Of a stretch of DNA of 64,000 nucleotides, positions 42,497 through 50,911 are shown one piece after another. The DNA is from Paenibacillus sp. J45TS6 (GTDB lineage: Bacteria > Bacillota > Bacilli > Paenibacillales > Paenibacillaceae), in NCBI RefSeq assembly GCF_018403285.1, contig NZ_BOSJ01000003.1, positions 390,875-454,874 of the forward strand, written 5' to 3'. Position 1 is the stretch's first letter. Every line of letters starts with the position of its first letter. The notes under the pieces were generated by a model. It saw only the letters and a list, made by a program, of their open reading frames with translations, made no database searches and was not told the origin of the DNA. The position numbers and the translations under genes are program-made.

Positions 42497-43633
42497 ATGG
42501 TTCTGATTCAATCTCAATATGAATGGGCAACAAAGGTGGCTGCTTCCATTATGGAACGAACACCTAAGCTGTATGAGGGTGAAGGTTATAATGGTAAATG
42601 GTCGTATGATTACGGTGTAATATTAAAAGGGTTCGCGAAGCTTTGGAAGATTACCGGCGAGGCTCAATATTTTCAGTATATTCGGGACAATATGGACCAC
42701 TTTATACAAGATGATGGTACGATCCGAGGCTATCGCCAGGAAGAATATAATATTGATCATATAAACAATGGTAAGCTTCTGTTTGTACTATACAGTGAGA
42801 CAGGTGAGGAAAAATATAAACAGGCTGCTGCTCTTCTTCGCGATCAGCTTCGCAGTCATCCGCGCACTTCGGAAGGCGCTTTTTGGCATAAACAAGTATA
42901 CCCACATCAGATCTGGCTGGATGGGCTTTATATGGGAGCACCTTTTTACTTAGAGTACTTGCTGAATTTTGAACAAGATGGGGATATCGAAGATGTAACC
43001 CGGCAATTTATTCTTTGCGAACGGCATACCAAAGACGAACAGACGGGACTGTTATTCCATGCTTGGGACGAGAAACGGGAACAGCCGTGGGCAGATGGGG
43101 TAACGGGTTTGTCACCGAATTTTTGGGGAAGGTCACTTGGTTGGTACGTGATGGCTTTAGCTGATGTCCTGGAACTTTTGCCAGCAAATCATCAAGATCG
43201 AGGGGAGCTTATTCGTATCTTAAATGATACACTAGCTGCTCTTCGTAAGGTGCAAGATCCACATACGGGAGTATGGTATCAAGTAGTAAATGAAGGTTCA
43301 CGTAAAGGCAACTATTTGGAAGCTTCCGCTTCGAGTATGATTGTATACGCGATAGCGAAAGGACTTCGTCTGAACTTGCTTTCTTCGGAATGGTTTGACG
43401 TATTAGATCAAGCATATGCTGGTCTTATTGATGAATTTATTCTGGAGACAAAAGAAGGCTGGGTAAACCTGAATAAAAATTGCCAGGTTGCAGGACTTGG
43501 CGGCAGTTCCCGCCGAGATGGAACTTACGCTTACTATATCAGTGAACCGATCATTACGAATGATCAAAAGGGACTGGGAGCATTTTTGCAGGCAAGCACA
43601 GAATATGAGAATCTAAACCGGCCCACACGCTAA
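42497..43633 (+). CDS. Unsaturated rhamnogalacturonyl hydrolase (GH105, YteR type)
   Basis: 378 residues, (alpha/alpha)6 barrel. Removes the unsaturated galacturonyl unit left by rhamnogalacturonan lyases. The catalytic Asp is in YPHQIWLDGLYMGAPFYLEY. Also seen: FHAWDEKREQPWADGVTGLSPNFWGRSLGWYVMALADVLELLP and GNYLEASASSMIVYAIAKGLR. No signal peptide, so intracellular. Functionally linked to the PL11 lyase at the left edge. ATG behind AGGAGG. Ends at a hairpin terminator. Confidence 0.93.
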   Translation: MVLIQSQYEWATKVAASIMERTPKLYEGEGYNGKWSYDYGVILKGFAKLWKITGEAQYFQYIRDNMDHFIQDDGTIRGYRQEEYNIDHINNGKLLFVLYSETGEEKYKQAAALLRDQLRSHPRTSEGAFWHKQVYPHQIWLDGLYMGAPFYLEYLLNFEQDGDIEDVTRQFILCERHTKDEQTGLLFHAWDEKREQPWADGVTGLSPNFWGRSLGWYVMALADVLELLPANHQDRGELIRILNDTLAALRKVQDPHTGVWYQVVNEGSRKGNYLEASASSMIVYAIAKGLRLNLLSSEWFDVLDQAYAGLIDEFILETKEGWVNLNKNCQVAGLGGSSRRDGTYAYYISEPIITNDQKGLGAFLQASTEYENLNRPTR

Positions 43634-43679
43634 ACAGCATCGGATCAGATGTTAAAATTATCATAGAATTTATACCGCA

Positions 43680-43709
43680 AGAAGTCGTCAAATTTGACGG
43701 CTTTTTTTG
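43680..43709 (+). terminator. Short hairpin terminator
   Basis: CGTCAAATTTGACG palindrome (43686-43699) followed by seven T residues. Confidence 0.75.
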
Positions 43710-43816
43710 CATTGTAGAATTCTACTATGAAAAGGCAGCAAGCAGTTAATATGATACATACATATAAAAAATAAAAAACATCATGTCTATCAACTATTCT
43801 AGCAAATATAGACGTA

Positions 43817-43852
43817 TTTACGTAACGTAAACTCGCCGTCCTCCATATTATA
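43817..43852 (+). promoter_or_regulatory. Palindrome and possible sigma-K promoter of the glycan cluster
   Basis: Perfect 15-bp palindrome TTTACGTAACGTAAA (43817-43831) covers an AC at 43825-43826 which, with CATATTATA at 43844-43852 (17 bp apart), fits the sigma-K consensus. Confidence 0.38.
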
Positions 43853-43885
43853 TAAAATAGATTTTGAGACAGTGGAGGGAGAACG

Positions 43886-44956
43886 ATGGAAGCATTACGT
43901 TTACTCATGATTATAGATAAGTTCGAGGTAGGTGGAACAGAGACCTATGTATCCGCTGTCGTAGAAGAAATGTTAAAACGAAAGATTTCTGTCTTTGTAG
44001 CAGGTAAACCAGGTAGTCTACTGTCAAAGTTTAAAGCCATTGGTTGTCCTACCTTTACGAGTATTCGTAATCAGGCCAAGTTTGAGAGATGGATAGTGAA
44101 ACATAAGATTAACATGATTAATGCTCATCACGAAACGACAGGATTACTTGGAAGCCATCTCAGTAAGAAACTGAAAATCCCTTTTATATTCACCATTCAC
44201 GGAACCTATTATCCGCGCTCCCTGATTAATCGAGTCCTCAAGAAATGTGATGAACGCAAGGCAGTAATCAGTGTCAGTTTCCCCGTAAAAAAATGGTTGG
44301 AAGAAAAAAATATCTCCTCCATTGTGATCCCAAACGGTATCAATACAGAACAATTTATATATAGCAAAAATAGAGAACTTCTCAAACAGCTTGGCATACC
44401 CCGAAAATCGAAAGTGCTTTTGTATGTCAGTCGTTTAGAAGATGAAAAAGGAGATGTCTGTAAAAATTTCATTCGAGCGGCTCAGCGTTTTATGGACAAA
44501 GAAACAGACGTACATGTGGTGATTGTTGGCGGGGGTCCCGATCTGAAAAGTGTTCAAAAATTGGCTGCAAAAAAACACGCTCAGCGTATTCATATATTAG
44601 GAGAGCGACTAGACACGGTCTCACTATTCTCCATCAGTGATGTGGTAATTGGTACAGGAAGAGTTGCCCTTGAAGCCATGTCCTGTAAACGTCCCGTAAT
44701 TGCGATTGGCAGCAAAGGGGTCTTTGGTATTGTGAAGCCAGAAAATTACAATGTGGCGTGGAGATATTATTTCGGAGATCACAGAGCTAAACAAACGGCG
44801 GATACGAAAAGAATTGAGCGATTAATCGGGATTGCACTCCGTTCGAAGAAAACATCAGCCGTATGGGGAGACGCAGGACGAGAGTTTGTTAAAAATAAGT
44901 TTCATATATCGGGTATCACTGATGAATTACTCGCTGTATACCACAAGATGATCTAA
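43886..44956 (+). CDS. Glycosyltransferase family 4 (GT-B fold)
   Basis: 356 residues. N-terminal LLMIIDKFEVGGTETYVSAVVEEMLKR, the GGTE motif of GT4 enzymes; C-terminal half with LLYVSRLEDEKGDVCKNFIRAA, VIVGGGPDLKSVQKLA and VIGTGRVALEAMSCKRPVIAIGSKGVFG, where the usual nucleotide-sugar-binding Glu is present. Cytoplasmic. Followed 21 bp later by a PIG-L-like deacetylase, suggesting transfer of an N-acetylated sugar and later deacetylation. Donor and acceptor cannot be inferred. First gene of the glycan cluster. Confidence 0.88.
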   Translation: MEALRLLMIIDKFEVGGTETYVSAVVEEMLKRKISVFVAGKPGSLLSKFKAIGCPTFTSIRNQAKFERWIVKHKINMINAHHETTGLLGSHLSKKLKIPFIFTIHGTYYPRSLINRVLKKCDERKAVISVSFPVKKWLEEKNISSIVIPNGINTEQFIYSKNRELLKQLGIPRKSKVLLYVSRLEDEKGDVCKNFIRAAQRFMDKETDVHVVIVGGGPDLKSVQKLAAKKHAQRIHILGERLDTVSLFSISDVVIGTGRVALEAMSCKRPVIAIGSKGVFGIVKPENYNVAWRYYFGDHRAKQTADTKRIERLIGIALRSKKTSAVWGDAGREFVKNKFHISGITDELLAVYHKMI

Positions 44957-44977
44957 CAAAGCCTGGGGGTGTGCTAT

Positions 44978-45478
44978 ATGATAAACAAACTTATGATTGT
45001 CGCTCATCCGGATGACGAGATTATCTTTGGAGGAGCTTTTCTTTTAGCTGAAAAGGGATGGAAGGTCATTTGTGTAACAAATGGTAGAAATAAAGTTCGT
45101 TCCAAAGAGTTCAGAAAAGTGATGAAAGACATTGGAGCTGAATATGAAATGTGGGACTACAAGGATAAATGGGGAGGAGATTTTAACCGTAAGTCATTAA
45201 AGAAAGATATAGAGAACGTGCTTAAAGCGAATCCCGAAATTAACATGATCGTCACTCATAGTAAAGGGGGAGAGTACGGACACTCGCAGCATAAAGCGCT
45301 GCATGAGATTGTGAAAGAGATCGCACCGGATAAACTATATATTTTCAAACGTTCGAAGCAAAAATTGGACAAAGGAGTATTAAAGCGAAAATATACGCTG
45401 CTCAAACGATATAAAAGTCAGGATATTGGTTGGTTGAAAAAATATATTGAATACGAGAATATACGAAAATACAAATAA
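44978..45478 (+). CDS. PIG-L/LmbE-family deacetylase
   Basis: 166 residues, short for the family (usually 220-300). Zn-binding AHPDDEIIFGG, then GGEYGHSQHKALHEIV supplying the GHxxH histidines. Deacetylates N-acetyl-sugars. An in-frame GTG at 44969 lies inside the GGGGGT ribosome site; ATG 44978 is preferred. Basic Lys/Arg-rich tail. Same operon as the GT4 enzyme upstream. Bacillithiol synthesis (BshA/BshB) also uses such a pair but with longer proteins. Confidence 0.86.
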   Translation: MINKLMIVAHPDDEIIFGGAFLLAEKGWKVICVTNGRNKVRSKEFRKVMKDIGAEYEMWDYKDKWGGDFNRKSLKKDIENVLKANPEINMIVTHSKGGEYGHSQHKALHEIVKEIAPDKLYIFKRSKQKLDKGVLKRKYTLLKRYKSQDIGWLKKYIEYENIRKYK

Positions 45479-45512
45479 AATCGAATTTCTTTTATTGAAT
45501 AACATGGCAAAG

Positions 45513-45556
45513 AGGGCTGTGAGATGATCCCCTATACGGAGTTCTCAGACAGCCCG
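45513..45556. terminator. Hairpin between convergent glycan operons
   Basis: GGGCTGT-GAGA pairs with TCTC-AG-ACAGCCC. It sits between convergent genes; T-run short. Confidence 0.5.
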
Positions 45557-45603
45557 TTGCTCGCCATTAGGATGGTTTACTTTATTCTCTGACGGATGAG
45601 AAG

Positions 45604-46347
45604 TTAATATGATTTATATGAAAAAGGGTTGTCTGCAAGCTCCTCATAATCATCAGGAATATTAGCAGTTGCAAAGTTCACGAAATCATCCGTGTAGGCG
45701 ACAAGTTCACAAGATTTCATATATTGTTTGGTGGCTCTTTTTTGCGTATGAGATTGTATGTTTTTTCTGCGAACACAGACGTAGTTCTTACTAGAGACAT
45801 AATAGATTTTGTACCCTGCGTTGTAACACTTCTTCAACCATTTCGCGTCAGATCCTCCGATGGTATCCTCCGGAAACTTGATTTTTTTCCATACGCTTTT
45901 TCGAAAGAACAAAGTTCCGCCTTTCAGTCTTCTTCCGAGCATGTGTTCTTTTCCTTTGCGATATTCCATGAGCGCCTTTTTTTCTTCGAAGTACACATAA
46001 GTGGAATGTTTACCGACGATCGGTGCTTTTTTTGCCTTCAAGGCGAGAAGGGATTCTTTTAAATAATGAGGTCCGTAGTAATCATCATCATCGAATTTTG
46101 CGACAAAAGTTCCCTTTGCTCTTTCAATGGCCCAATTCAGACATTTTCCTAATGTGTAACGCTCGGGGAGCTTGTAGACTCTCACATTATCATATTCTTT
46201 TGCTTTTTTCTTCCATGCTTTAAGACTCATACTGTCATTATTCAGGATAATGATTAGTTCCTTATTATGCCACTCCTGCCGTTCGTAATTTGAAAAAATG
46301 TTGTCCATGAATTCGGGTCTCATGGTGCATGCGATGATAGAAGCCAT
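45604..46347 (-). CDS. Glycosyltransferase family 2 (GT-A fold)
   Basis: 247 residues. SIIACTMRPEFMDNIFSNYERQEWHNKELIIILNND, then LGKCLNWAIERAKGTFVAKFDDDDYYGPHYL with the metal-binding DDD. GGTLFFRKSVWKKIKFPEDTIGGSDAKWLKKC is the acceptor side. No membrane segment. Its ATG overlaps the stop of the upstream GT4 gene by 1 nt, so the two are translationally coupled. Product not determinable. Confidence 0.87.
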   Translation of the reverse strand: MASIIACTMRPEFMDNIFSNYERQEWHNKELIIILNNDSMSLKAWKKKAKEYDNVRVYKLPERYTLGKCLNWAIERAKGTFVAKFDDDDYYGPHYLKESLLALKAKKAPIVGKHSTYVYFEEKKALMEYRKGKEHMLGRRLKGGTLFFRKSVWKKIKFPEDTIGGSDAKWLKKCYNAGYKIYYVSSKNYVCVRRKNIQSHTQKRATKQYMKSCELVAYTDDFVNFATANIPDDYEELADNPFSYKSY

Positions 46348-47366
46348 TATCTGTTCAACTCCTTATCTATAATCGCTTTTCTTTTATTCCATGTGGAATT
46401 TTTCGTTACTTTATATTTTTTCTTTTTAATTACCTTTTTATAGAGTTTTAAAAAGTTATCTGTCATTACTTTATCTGAATAATATTTCTTAACATACAAG
46501 CGGCATGTTTTTGGAGATGGATATGATTTACCACTTTTCACTTTGCGCGACATCTCATTCACATTATTACAGAGCAGCTGTGGTAAGCCATGAAGGACTT
46601 CAGGGATGGCTCCTGCTTTGAATGCAAGCACGGGTGTGCCGCAAGCTAATGCTTCAATGAGAACTAAACCGAAAGGTTCATTCCAAGTGGAAGTGAATAG
46701 GACACAGCTTGCTTCAGATAACAGTTTCATTTTCTGAGCGCCGCCAACAGGACCAATAAACCGGATCTTGTCATTTAAATGAGGTTTAATTTGTTCATTA
46801 AAGTACTCTACATACTTTGGATTGTTATTAAAGGTCCCTGCGATAATCAGCTCTTTGCCTGTTTTCTGGGCGACCTCAACGGCAAGATGGACTCCTTTTC
46901 CGCTCATCATTCTGCCAATAAAGAGTAAGTAACCTTTTTTCTTCTTTTTATAAGGGTAGTCACTTAGACGAATTCCATTATGCACATAATAGCCTTTTTT
47001 GTTGATGTCCCTTATTTTTTTACTGACAAACACAGGGATTTGGCTTCCTGCCGCACTTTTAGAATGTGAATTACGGATGGTGGGAATAGGTGGATTAGAC
47101 TTGGCTACGATGCCGTAGTGGTCATGAATGATATCTACATCAGAGGGAGTGTTTTTAATAATAAATTCTAATTGTTCTTCTTTACTATCTGACGGATATT
47201 CAAACGTTTTCGTGGCGCGAGTGTTCGATCCTTTTTTTGCAAAGAGAATTACTTCATGACCGCGATTAACTAGTTCCTCTGTAAGATAATACACATCTCG
47301 CTGCGTACCGCCGTAATCGATAGGTGGAACGGGAAGTGAATTTGTGGATACTTGAACAATCTTCAA
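46347..47366 (-). CDS. Glycosyltransferase family 4 (GT-B fold)
   Basis: 339 residues. N-terminus MKIVQVSTNSLPVPPIDYGGTQRDVYYLTEELVNRGHEV; C-terminal GYLLFIGRMMSGKGVHLAVEVAQKTG and the EX7E motif in NEPFGLVLIEALACGTPVLAFKAGAIPEV. Resembles spore-coat-associated GT4 enzymes (CotSA/YtcC type) in its N-terminal motif, by memory only. Very lysine-rich tail. First gene of a two-gene minus-strand operon, divergent from the nucleotidyltransferase. Confidence 0.9.
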   Translation of the reverse strand: MKIVQVSTNSLPVPPIDYGGTQRDVYYLTEELVNRGHEVILFAKKGSNTRATKTFEYPSDSKEEQLEFIIKNTPSDVDIIHDHYGIVAKSNPPIPTIRNSHSKSAAGSQIPVFVSKKIRDINKKGYYVHNGIRLSDYPYKKKKKGYLLFIGRMMSGKGVHLAVEVAQKTGKELIIAGTFNNNPKYVEYFNEQIKPHLNDKIRFIGPVGGAQKMKLLSEASCVLFTSTWNEPFGLVLIEALACGTPVLAFKAGAIPEVLHGLPQLLCNNVNEMSRKVKSGKSYPSPKTCRLYVKKYYSDKVMTDNFLKLYKKVIKKKKYKVTKNSTWNKRKAIIDKELNR

Positions 47367-47524
47367 AATGAATCTGCCTCCTTTGAACTAGCCGAAGCTA
47401 AGGCTTACTACTCCACATTCTATGCCGATTGCTTTGGGATGGAATGGGCCTTTTTAGAACCTATTAAACTAATGTCTCTTTCTCCTTTAAGGTACGAGAA
47501 TCCAATCCAAAGCTATTTATTTTT

Positions 47525-47533
47525 CATAGAATA
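47525..47533 (+). promoter_or_regulatory. Possible mother-cell sigma -10 element
   Basis: CATAGAATA, matching CATANNNTA, 37 bp before the nucleotidyltransferase start. Identical to the -10 of the candidate promoter at 10133. No good -35 seen. Confidence 0.25.
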
Positions 47534-47569
47534 TTGAGAATGCAGTAATGGAAAGGAGCGTGCGATCCT

Positions 47570-48559
47570 TTGAAAGGATTAATCCTATGTGCAGGAAAAG
47601 GAACCCGGTTATATCCGTTCACCATTTCTCATCCTAAAACATTAATTCCTGTAGCGAACGTCCCATTGCTTCACGGATGTATTGATAAATTAATCGATCA
47701 AAACATAACCGAGATTGGGATCGTGATCCATCCTTCTCAGGAATCTAGTATCAGAGAAAGTGTGCAAAAGATAGGCGGACAAAATATCAGAATTACGTAT
47801 ATCTATCAACTAAGGCCCGCTGGGATTGCAAATGCAATCTTGCAGGCGAAAGATTTTATCGGTCAGGATTCATTTATATTGCTGCTAGGAGATAATCTCA
47901 TCTCTACTTCACTCCAGATACTCAAAGATCAAGTGGACACAGAGAAAAATGATGCTGCTTTATTGTTAGCCGAGGTGGATTATCCTCAAGATTATGGAAT
48001 TGCCGAGGTGGCTGGCTCAAAAATTGTAAGACTGGAAGAAAAACCGCTAAAGCCTAAATCCAATCTAGCAGTGCTGGGTGCCTACGCGTTTTCATCATCT
48101 ATCTTTAAGGCTGCTGAAACGATCAAGCCATCCGCTAGAGGGGAATACGAGATCACGGATGCGATCCAGTGGCTGATTCAGGAAGGGTATCCCGTAGCTT
48201 ATTATAAGACGGAAATATCGAGTATTGATGTAGGAACCGTAGAAAGGTGGATTACAGCCAACCGAAAAATGCTGAAAGAAATGCCAAATGAGAGCTATAT
48301 TCATCCTTCGGTTATTGTAAAAAATAGCACTATTTTGGGACCTGTCTCTATTGAGCAAAACAGTGTTATAGAAGATGCAGTTATAGGTCCTTATGTATCC
48401 ATTGGAGAGAACTCAACAATAAATGGCTGCTCTATACAGGACAGTATCCTCCTCAGTGATGTTCACATAAAGAAAATAGGGCAGCCCATTCGGAAGATGG
48501 TGATTGGCTCAGGTTCTACTTGGGTCGGGATCGAAGAAAAAGGAGAAGATGAGGGATGA
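47570..48559 (+). CDS. NDP-sugar pyrophosphorylase (RmlA/StrD-like, with beta-helix tail)
   Basis: 329 residues. Nucleotide-binding CAGKGTRLYPFT and PKTLIPVAN, LLLGDNLI with metal Asp, RPAGIANAI, and VRLEEKPLKPKSNLAVLGAY. The C-terminal ~85 residues have hexapeptide-like repeats (YIHPSVIVKNSTILGPVSIE and onward), a left-handed beta-helix absent from short RmlA enzymes. Makes an NDP-glucose-type donor from sugar-1-phosphate; NTP specificity unknown. TTG start, AAGGAG 11 nt upstream. Its TGA overlaps the next ATG (ATGA). Confidence 0.87.
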   Translation: MKGLILCAGKGTRLYPFTISHPKTLIPVANVPLLHGCIDKLIDQNITEIGIVIHPSQESSIRESVQKIGGQNIRITYIYQLRPAGIANAILQAKDFIGQDSFILLLGDNLISTSLQILKDQVDTEKNDAALLLAEVDYPQDYGIAEVAGSKIVRLEEKPLKPKSNLAVLGAYAFSSSIFKAAETIKPSARGEYEITDAIQWLIQEGYPVAYYKTEISSIDVGTVERWITANRKMLKEMPNESYIHPSVIVKNSTILGPVSIEQNSVIEDAVIGPYVSIGENSTINGCSIQDSILLSDVHIKKIGQPIRKMVIGSGSTWVGIEEKGEDEG

Positions 48560-49848
48560 ATATACTTGTGATTGGCACAGGGTATGTGGGGACAACAACA
48601 GCTTTGGTGTTTGCCGAAATGGGATGGAAGGTTACGGGGCTTGATACGGATCAGCAGAAATTAGATCAACTGCAAAAGGGCATCCTATATTTTCATGAAC
48701 CTGGCTTAAAGGAACTGCTTCTAAAGCATAATAATTCAGGTCAACTTCAATTCACTTCAAATAAGAAAGAAGCCATCCAAAAGAATGACGTGATATTTAT
48801 TTGTGTTGGGACTCCTTCACGTCCGGACGGGAGTGCAGATCTATCCTATGTGAAACAGGTGGCAGAAGATGTGGCTTATCATATGAATGGCTATAAACTT
48901 GTCGTAAATAAAAGTACAGTTCCCGTGGGAACACAGGAAAAAGTTACGGAATGGATCTCAGAATCGAATAGGAATGCTCATCCTTATGATGTCGCTTCTA
49001 ACCCTGAATTTTTACGTGAGGGAAAGGCATTAGAAGATTCATTACATCCTGACCGTATTATTATCGGAACGGAAAGTGACCGAGCGGCGAAATTGCTTCA
49101 GAAGCTGTATTCCTCTATGAATAGTGAAATGATCGAAACTACCCCGCGCACGGCCGAACTCATTAAATATGCATCCAATGCATTCCTTGCCACTAAAATC
49201 TCCTACATGAATGAACTTTCCAGGTTAAGTGATCGTCTAGAGGTAGATATCAGAGAGGTAGCCAAAGGCATGGGTCTCGATCTTAGAATTGGGTCAAGAT
49301 TCTTGCAAGCCGGAATCGGCTATGGAGGATCCTGTTTTCCTAAGGATGTATCTGCGTTACAGCAAACAGCAGAAGAGAATGGGATGAAACTGCAGATATT
49401 AGAACAAGTGGTCAACGTAAATAAAAGCCAATATCTATACTTGCTTGATAAAGCAAAGAATAGATTAGGAGATTTTGCAGGCAAGAAAGTAGCTGTTCTA
49501 GGTTTAGCATTTAAACCTGACACAGACGACATCCGTGAAGCTCCGTCACTTCGTTTGATTCAGGACTTACTGGGTCAACAAGCCACCGTTCATCTATATG
49601 ACCCGATCGCCAAACTCCCCGCTGATTTCACACATGATCATCTGACCGTTGTTCCTATGGCTGAAGATGTATTTAAAGAGGCAGATGTAGTATTCATATG
49701 TACCGAATGGACAATGTTCCAAGAACTAGACTGGAAATCAATGCATCAGCAAATGAAGCAGCCCAACCTTTTTGATGGACGGAATATGCTTGACGCGGAG
49801 ACCATGAAGTCATTAGGTTACTACTATGAAGGCATTGGTTATAAGTAG
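48556..49848 (+). CDS. UDP-glucose/GDP-mannose dehydrogenase (UDP-glucose 6-dehydrogenase)
   Basis: 430 residues. NAD-binding NILVIGTGYVGTTTALVFAEMG, KSTVPVGT, NPEFLREGKA, and the catalytic Cys in GYGGSCFPKDVSAL. C-terminal GLAFKPDTDDIREAPS. Oxidises UDP-glucose to UDP-glucuronate (or GDP-mannose to mannuronate), giving an acidic sugar. Coupled by a 4-nt overlap to the pyrophosphorylase. Similar genes (ytcA, tuaD) make spore or teichuronic polymers in Bacillus. Substrate is inferred. Confidence 0.92.
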   Translation: MNILVIGTGYVGTTTALVFAEMGWKVTGLDTDQQKLDQLQKGILYFHEPGLKELLLKHNNSGQLQFTSNKKEAIQKNDVIFICVGTPSRPDGSADLSYVKQVAEDVAYHMNGYKLVVNKSTVPVGTQEKVTEWISESNRNAHPYDVASNPEFLREGKALEDSLHPDRIIIGTESDRAAKLLQKLYSSMNSEMIETTPRTAELIKYASNAFLATKISYMNELSRLSDRLEVDIREVAKGMGLDLRIGSRFLQAGIGYGGSCFPKDVSALQQTAEENGMKLQILEQVVNVNKSQYLYLLDKAKNRLGDFAGKKVAVLGLAFKPDTDDIREAPSLRLIQDLLGQQATVHLYDPIAKLPADFTHDHLTVVPMAEDVFKEADVVFICTEWTMFQELDWKSMHQQMKQPNLFDGRNMLDAETMKSLGYYYEGIGYK

Positions 49849-49945
49849 AAGACAAAAATAGCGATCACAGGAGTGAATACATTCTATTAATGATGTTCTT
49901 ATAAGGAAAAGTGACGTTCTAATAGGGACAAGAGCTTATTATACT

Positions 49946-49971
49946 AGCTGCCAATTTGGCGGCTTTTTTTC
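49946..49971 (+). terminator. Terminator after the UDP-sugar dehydrogenase
   Basis: Arms around AATT: AGCTGCC/GGCGGCT with one G-T pair, then T7. Confidence 0.88.
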
Positions 49972-50072
49972 TTGTAAGACATGTAAACTAAATGTCATCT
50001 GAATGTAACTTTCATAGAAATGATCATGTTACTATGTATATATTACAAATTATACCAGGAGAATGATGCGAC

Positions 50073-50741
50073 ATGAAAAAACGATTCAAGGTCTTGATGG
50101 TGACGTGTACTGCTTTTGTATTGATATCCGGTTCTGCTGTCGCTATGACATCCTTGCCACAGATTTATATTAATAATGTAGAATATGCAAATTCCTATGG
50201 GAAATTAAAAATCGAAAAAGGTACGGCAATGATTTCTTTACGCACCATGGTGCAGCTGTTTAAAGGAGAAGTGGCATACAAAGACCACGGTATTTATATT
50301 ACCCTTCCAGAAGCAACTCATTTAGCTAGACAAGTAAATGGTCTGATGAACGGGCTTGCTGCAACAACACCGGAAGAAGCAGCAAATACATGGATTCGCG
50401 GAGTTCAGCGTCGAAGCGGTCCAACTCAGTATGCAGTGATGACTTCAGAATTACAGAAAAAAACCAAACAAGAATTTGAAGATAATTCCTGGGTTACAGG
50501 CGGATCGAGTCCGCATATGGGAACGGTAACGAAGATGGATACAAAAACCTTGTCAGCAGACAAAGTACAAATTTCATTTGCCTATCCGCTGCTCGTAGCT
50601 GCAGATGGGATTATAGATTATGGGAAAGCAGTCCTCACTATTGTGAAAGCAGGTGACCCTGAATATTGGGCGATCTCGGAAATATCTTTGCAAGATCCTG
50701 GGGATACGGGTCTTATGATTGGTGCAAATCTGATTGATTAG
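50073..50741 (+). CDS. Secreted stalk-domain (copper amine oxidase N-terminal-like) protein
   Basis: 222 residues. Signal peptide (KKRFKVLMVTCTAFVLISGSAVA). Residues ~28-78 form the copper amine oxidase N-terminal-like stalk repeat: IYINNVEYANSYGKLKIEKGTAMISLRTMVQLFKGEVAYKD. This has no oxidase function on its own and is common in secreted Paenibacillus proteins. The rest is a domain that I do not name. No anchor seen. ATG with an AGGAG site. Monocistronic, with a long perfect-palindrome terminator. Confidence 0.78.
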   Translation: MKKRFKVLMVTCTAFVLISGSAVAMTSLPQIYINNVEYANSYGKLKIEKGTAMISLRTMVQLFKGEVAYKDHGIYITLPEATHLARQVNGLMNGLAATTPEEAANTWIRGVQRRSGPTQYAVMTSELQKKTKQEFEDNSWVTGGSSPHMGTVTKMDTKTLSADKVQISFAYPLLVAADGIIDYGKAVLTIVKAGDPEYWAISEISLQDPGDTGLMIGANLID

Positions 50742-50747
50742 TAGGTC

Positions 50748-50775
50748 AGCTTCTTCAATTGAAGAAGCTTTTTTC
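50748..50775 (+). terminator. Terminator after the stalk-domain gene
   Basis: A perfect 22-bp palindrome (50748-50769) centred on AATT, followed by T residues. Confidence 0.9.
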
Positions 50776-50861
50776 TTGTGGTATTCTTGATTATGCAAAT
50801 CGTAATATAAACATGTAATTATATGTTCATCTCCTAAAAGAATTGATATCGTTTTGCTTTG

Positions 50862-50884
50862 CCGATCCTTGTGATCGGTTTTTT
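50862..50884 (+). terminator. Terminator-like hairpin just upstream of the MATE gene
   Basis: CCGATC/GATCGG stem (50862-50867 and 50873-50878), 5-nt loop, T6. It lies 28 bp before the MATE start codon, in its 5' leader; either a second terminator for the gene upstream or an attenuator. Confidence 0.6.
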
Positions 50885-50911
50885 ATAATTGGAGGAAGGA
50901 GATACATACCT

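Noticed and set aside
43886-45478. Bacillithiol pair BshA/BshB
   Set aside because: The deacetylase is far shorter than BshB and the glycosyltransferase lacks a clear BshA pattern. Other glycan genes adjoin.
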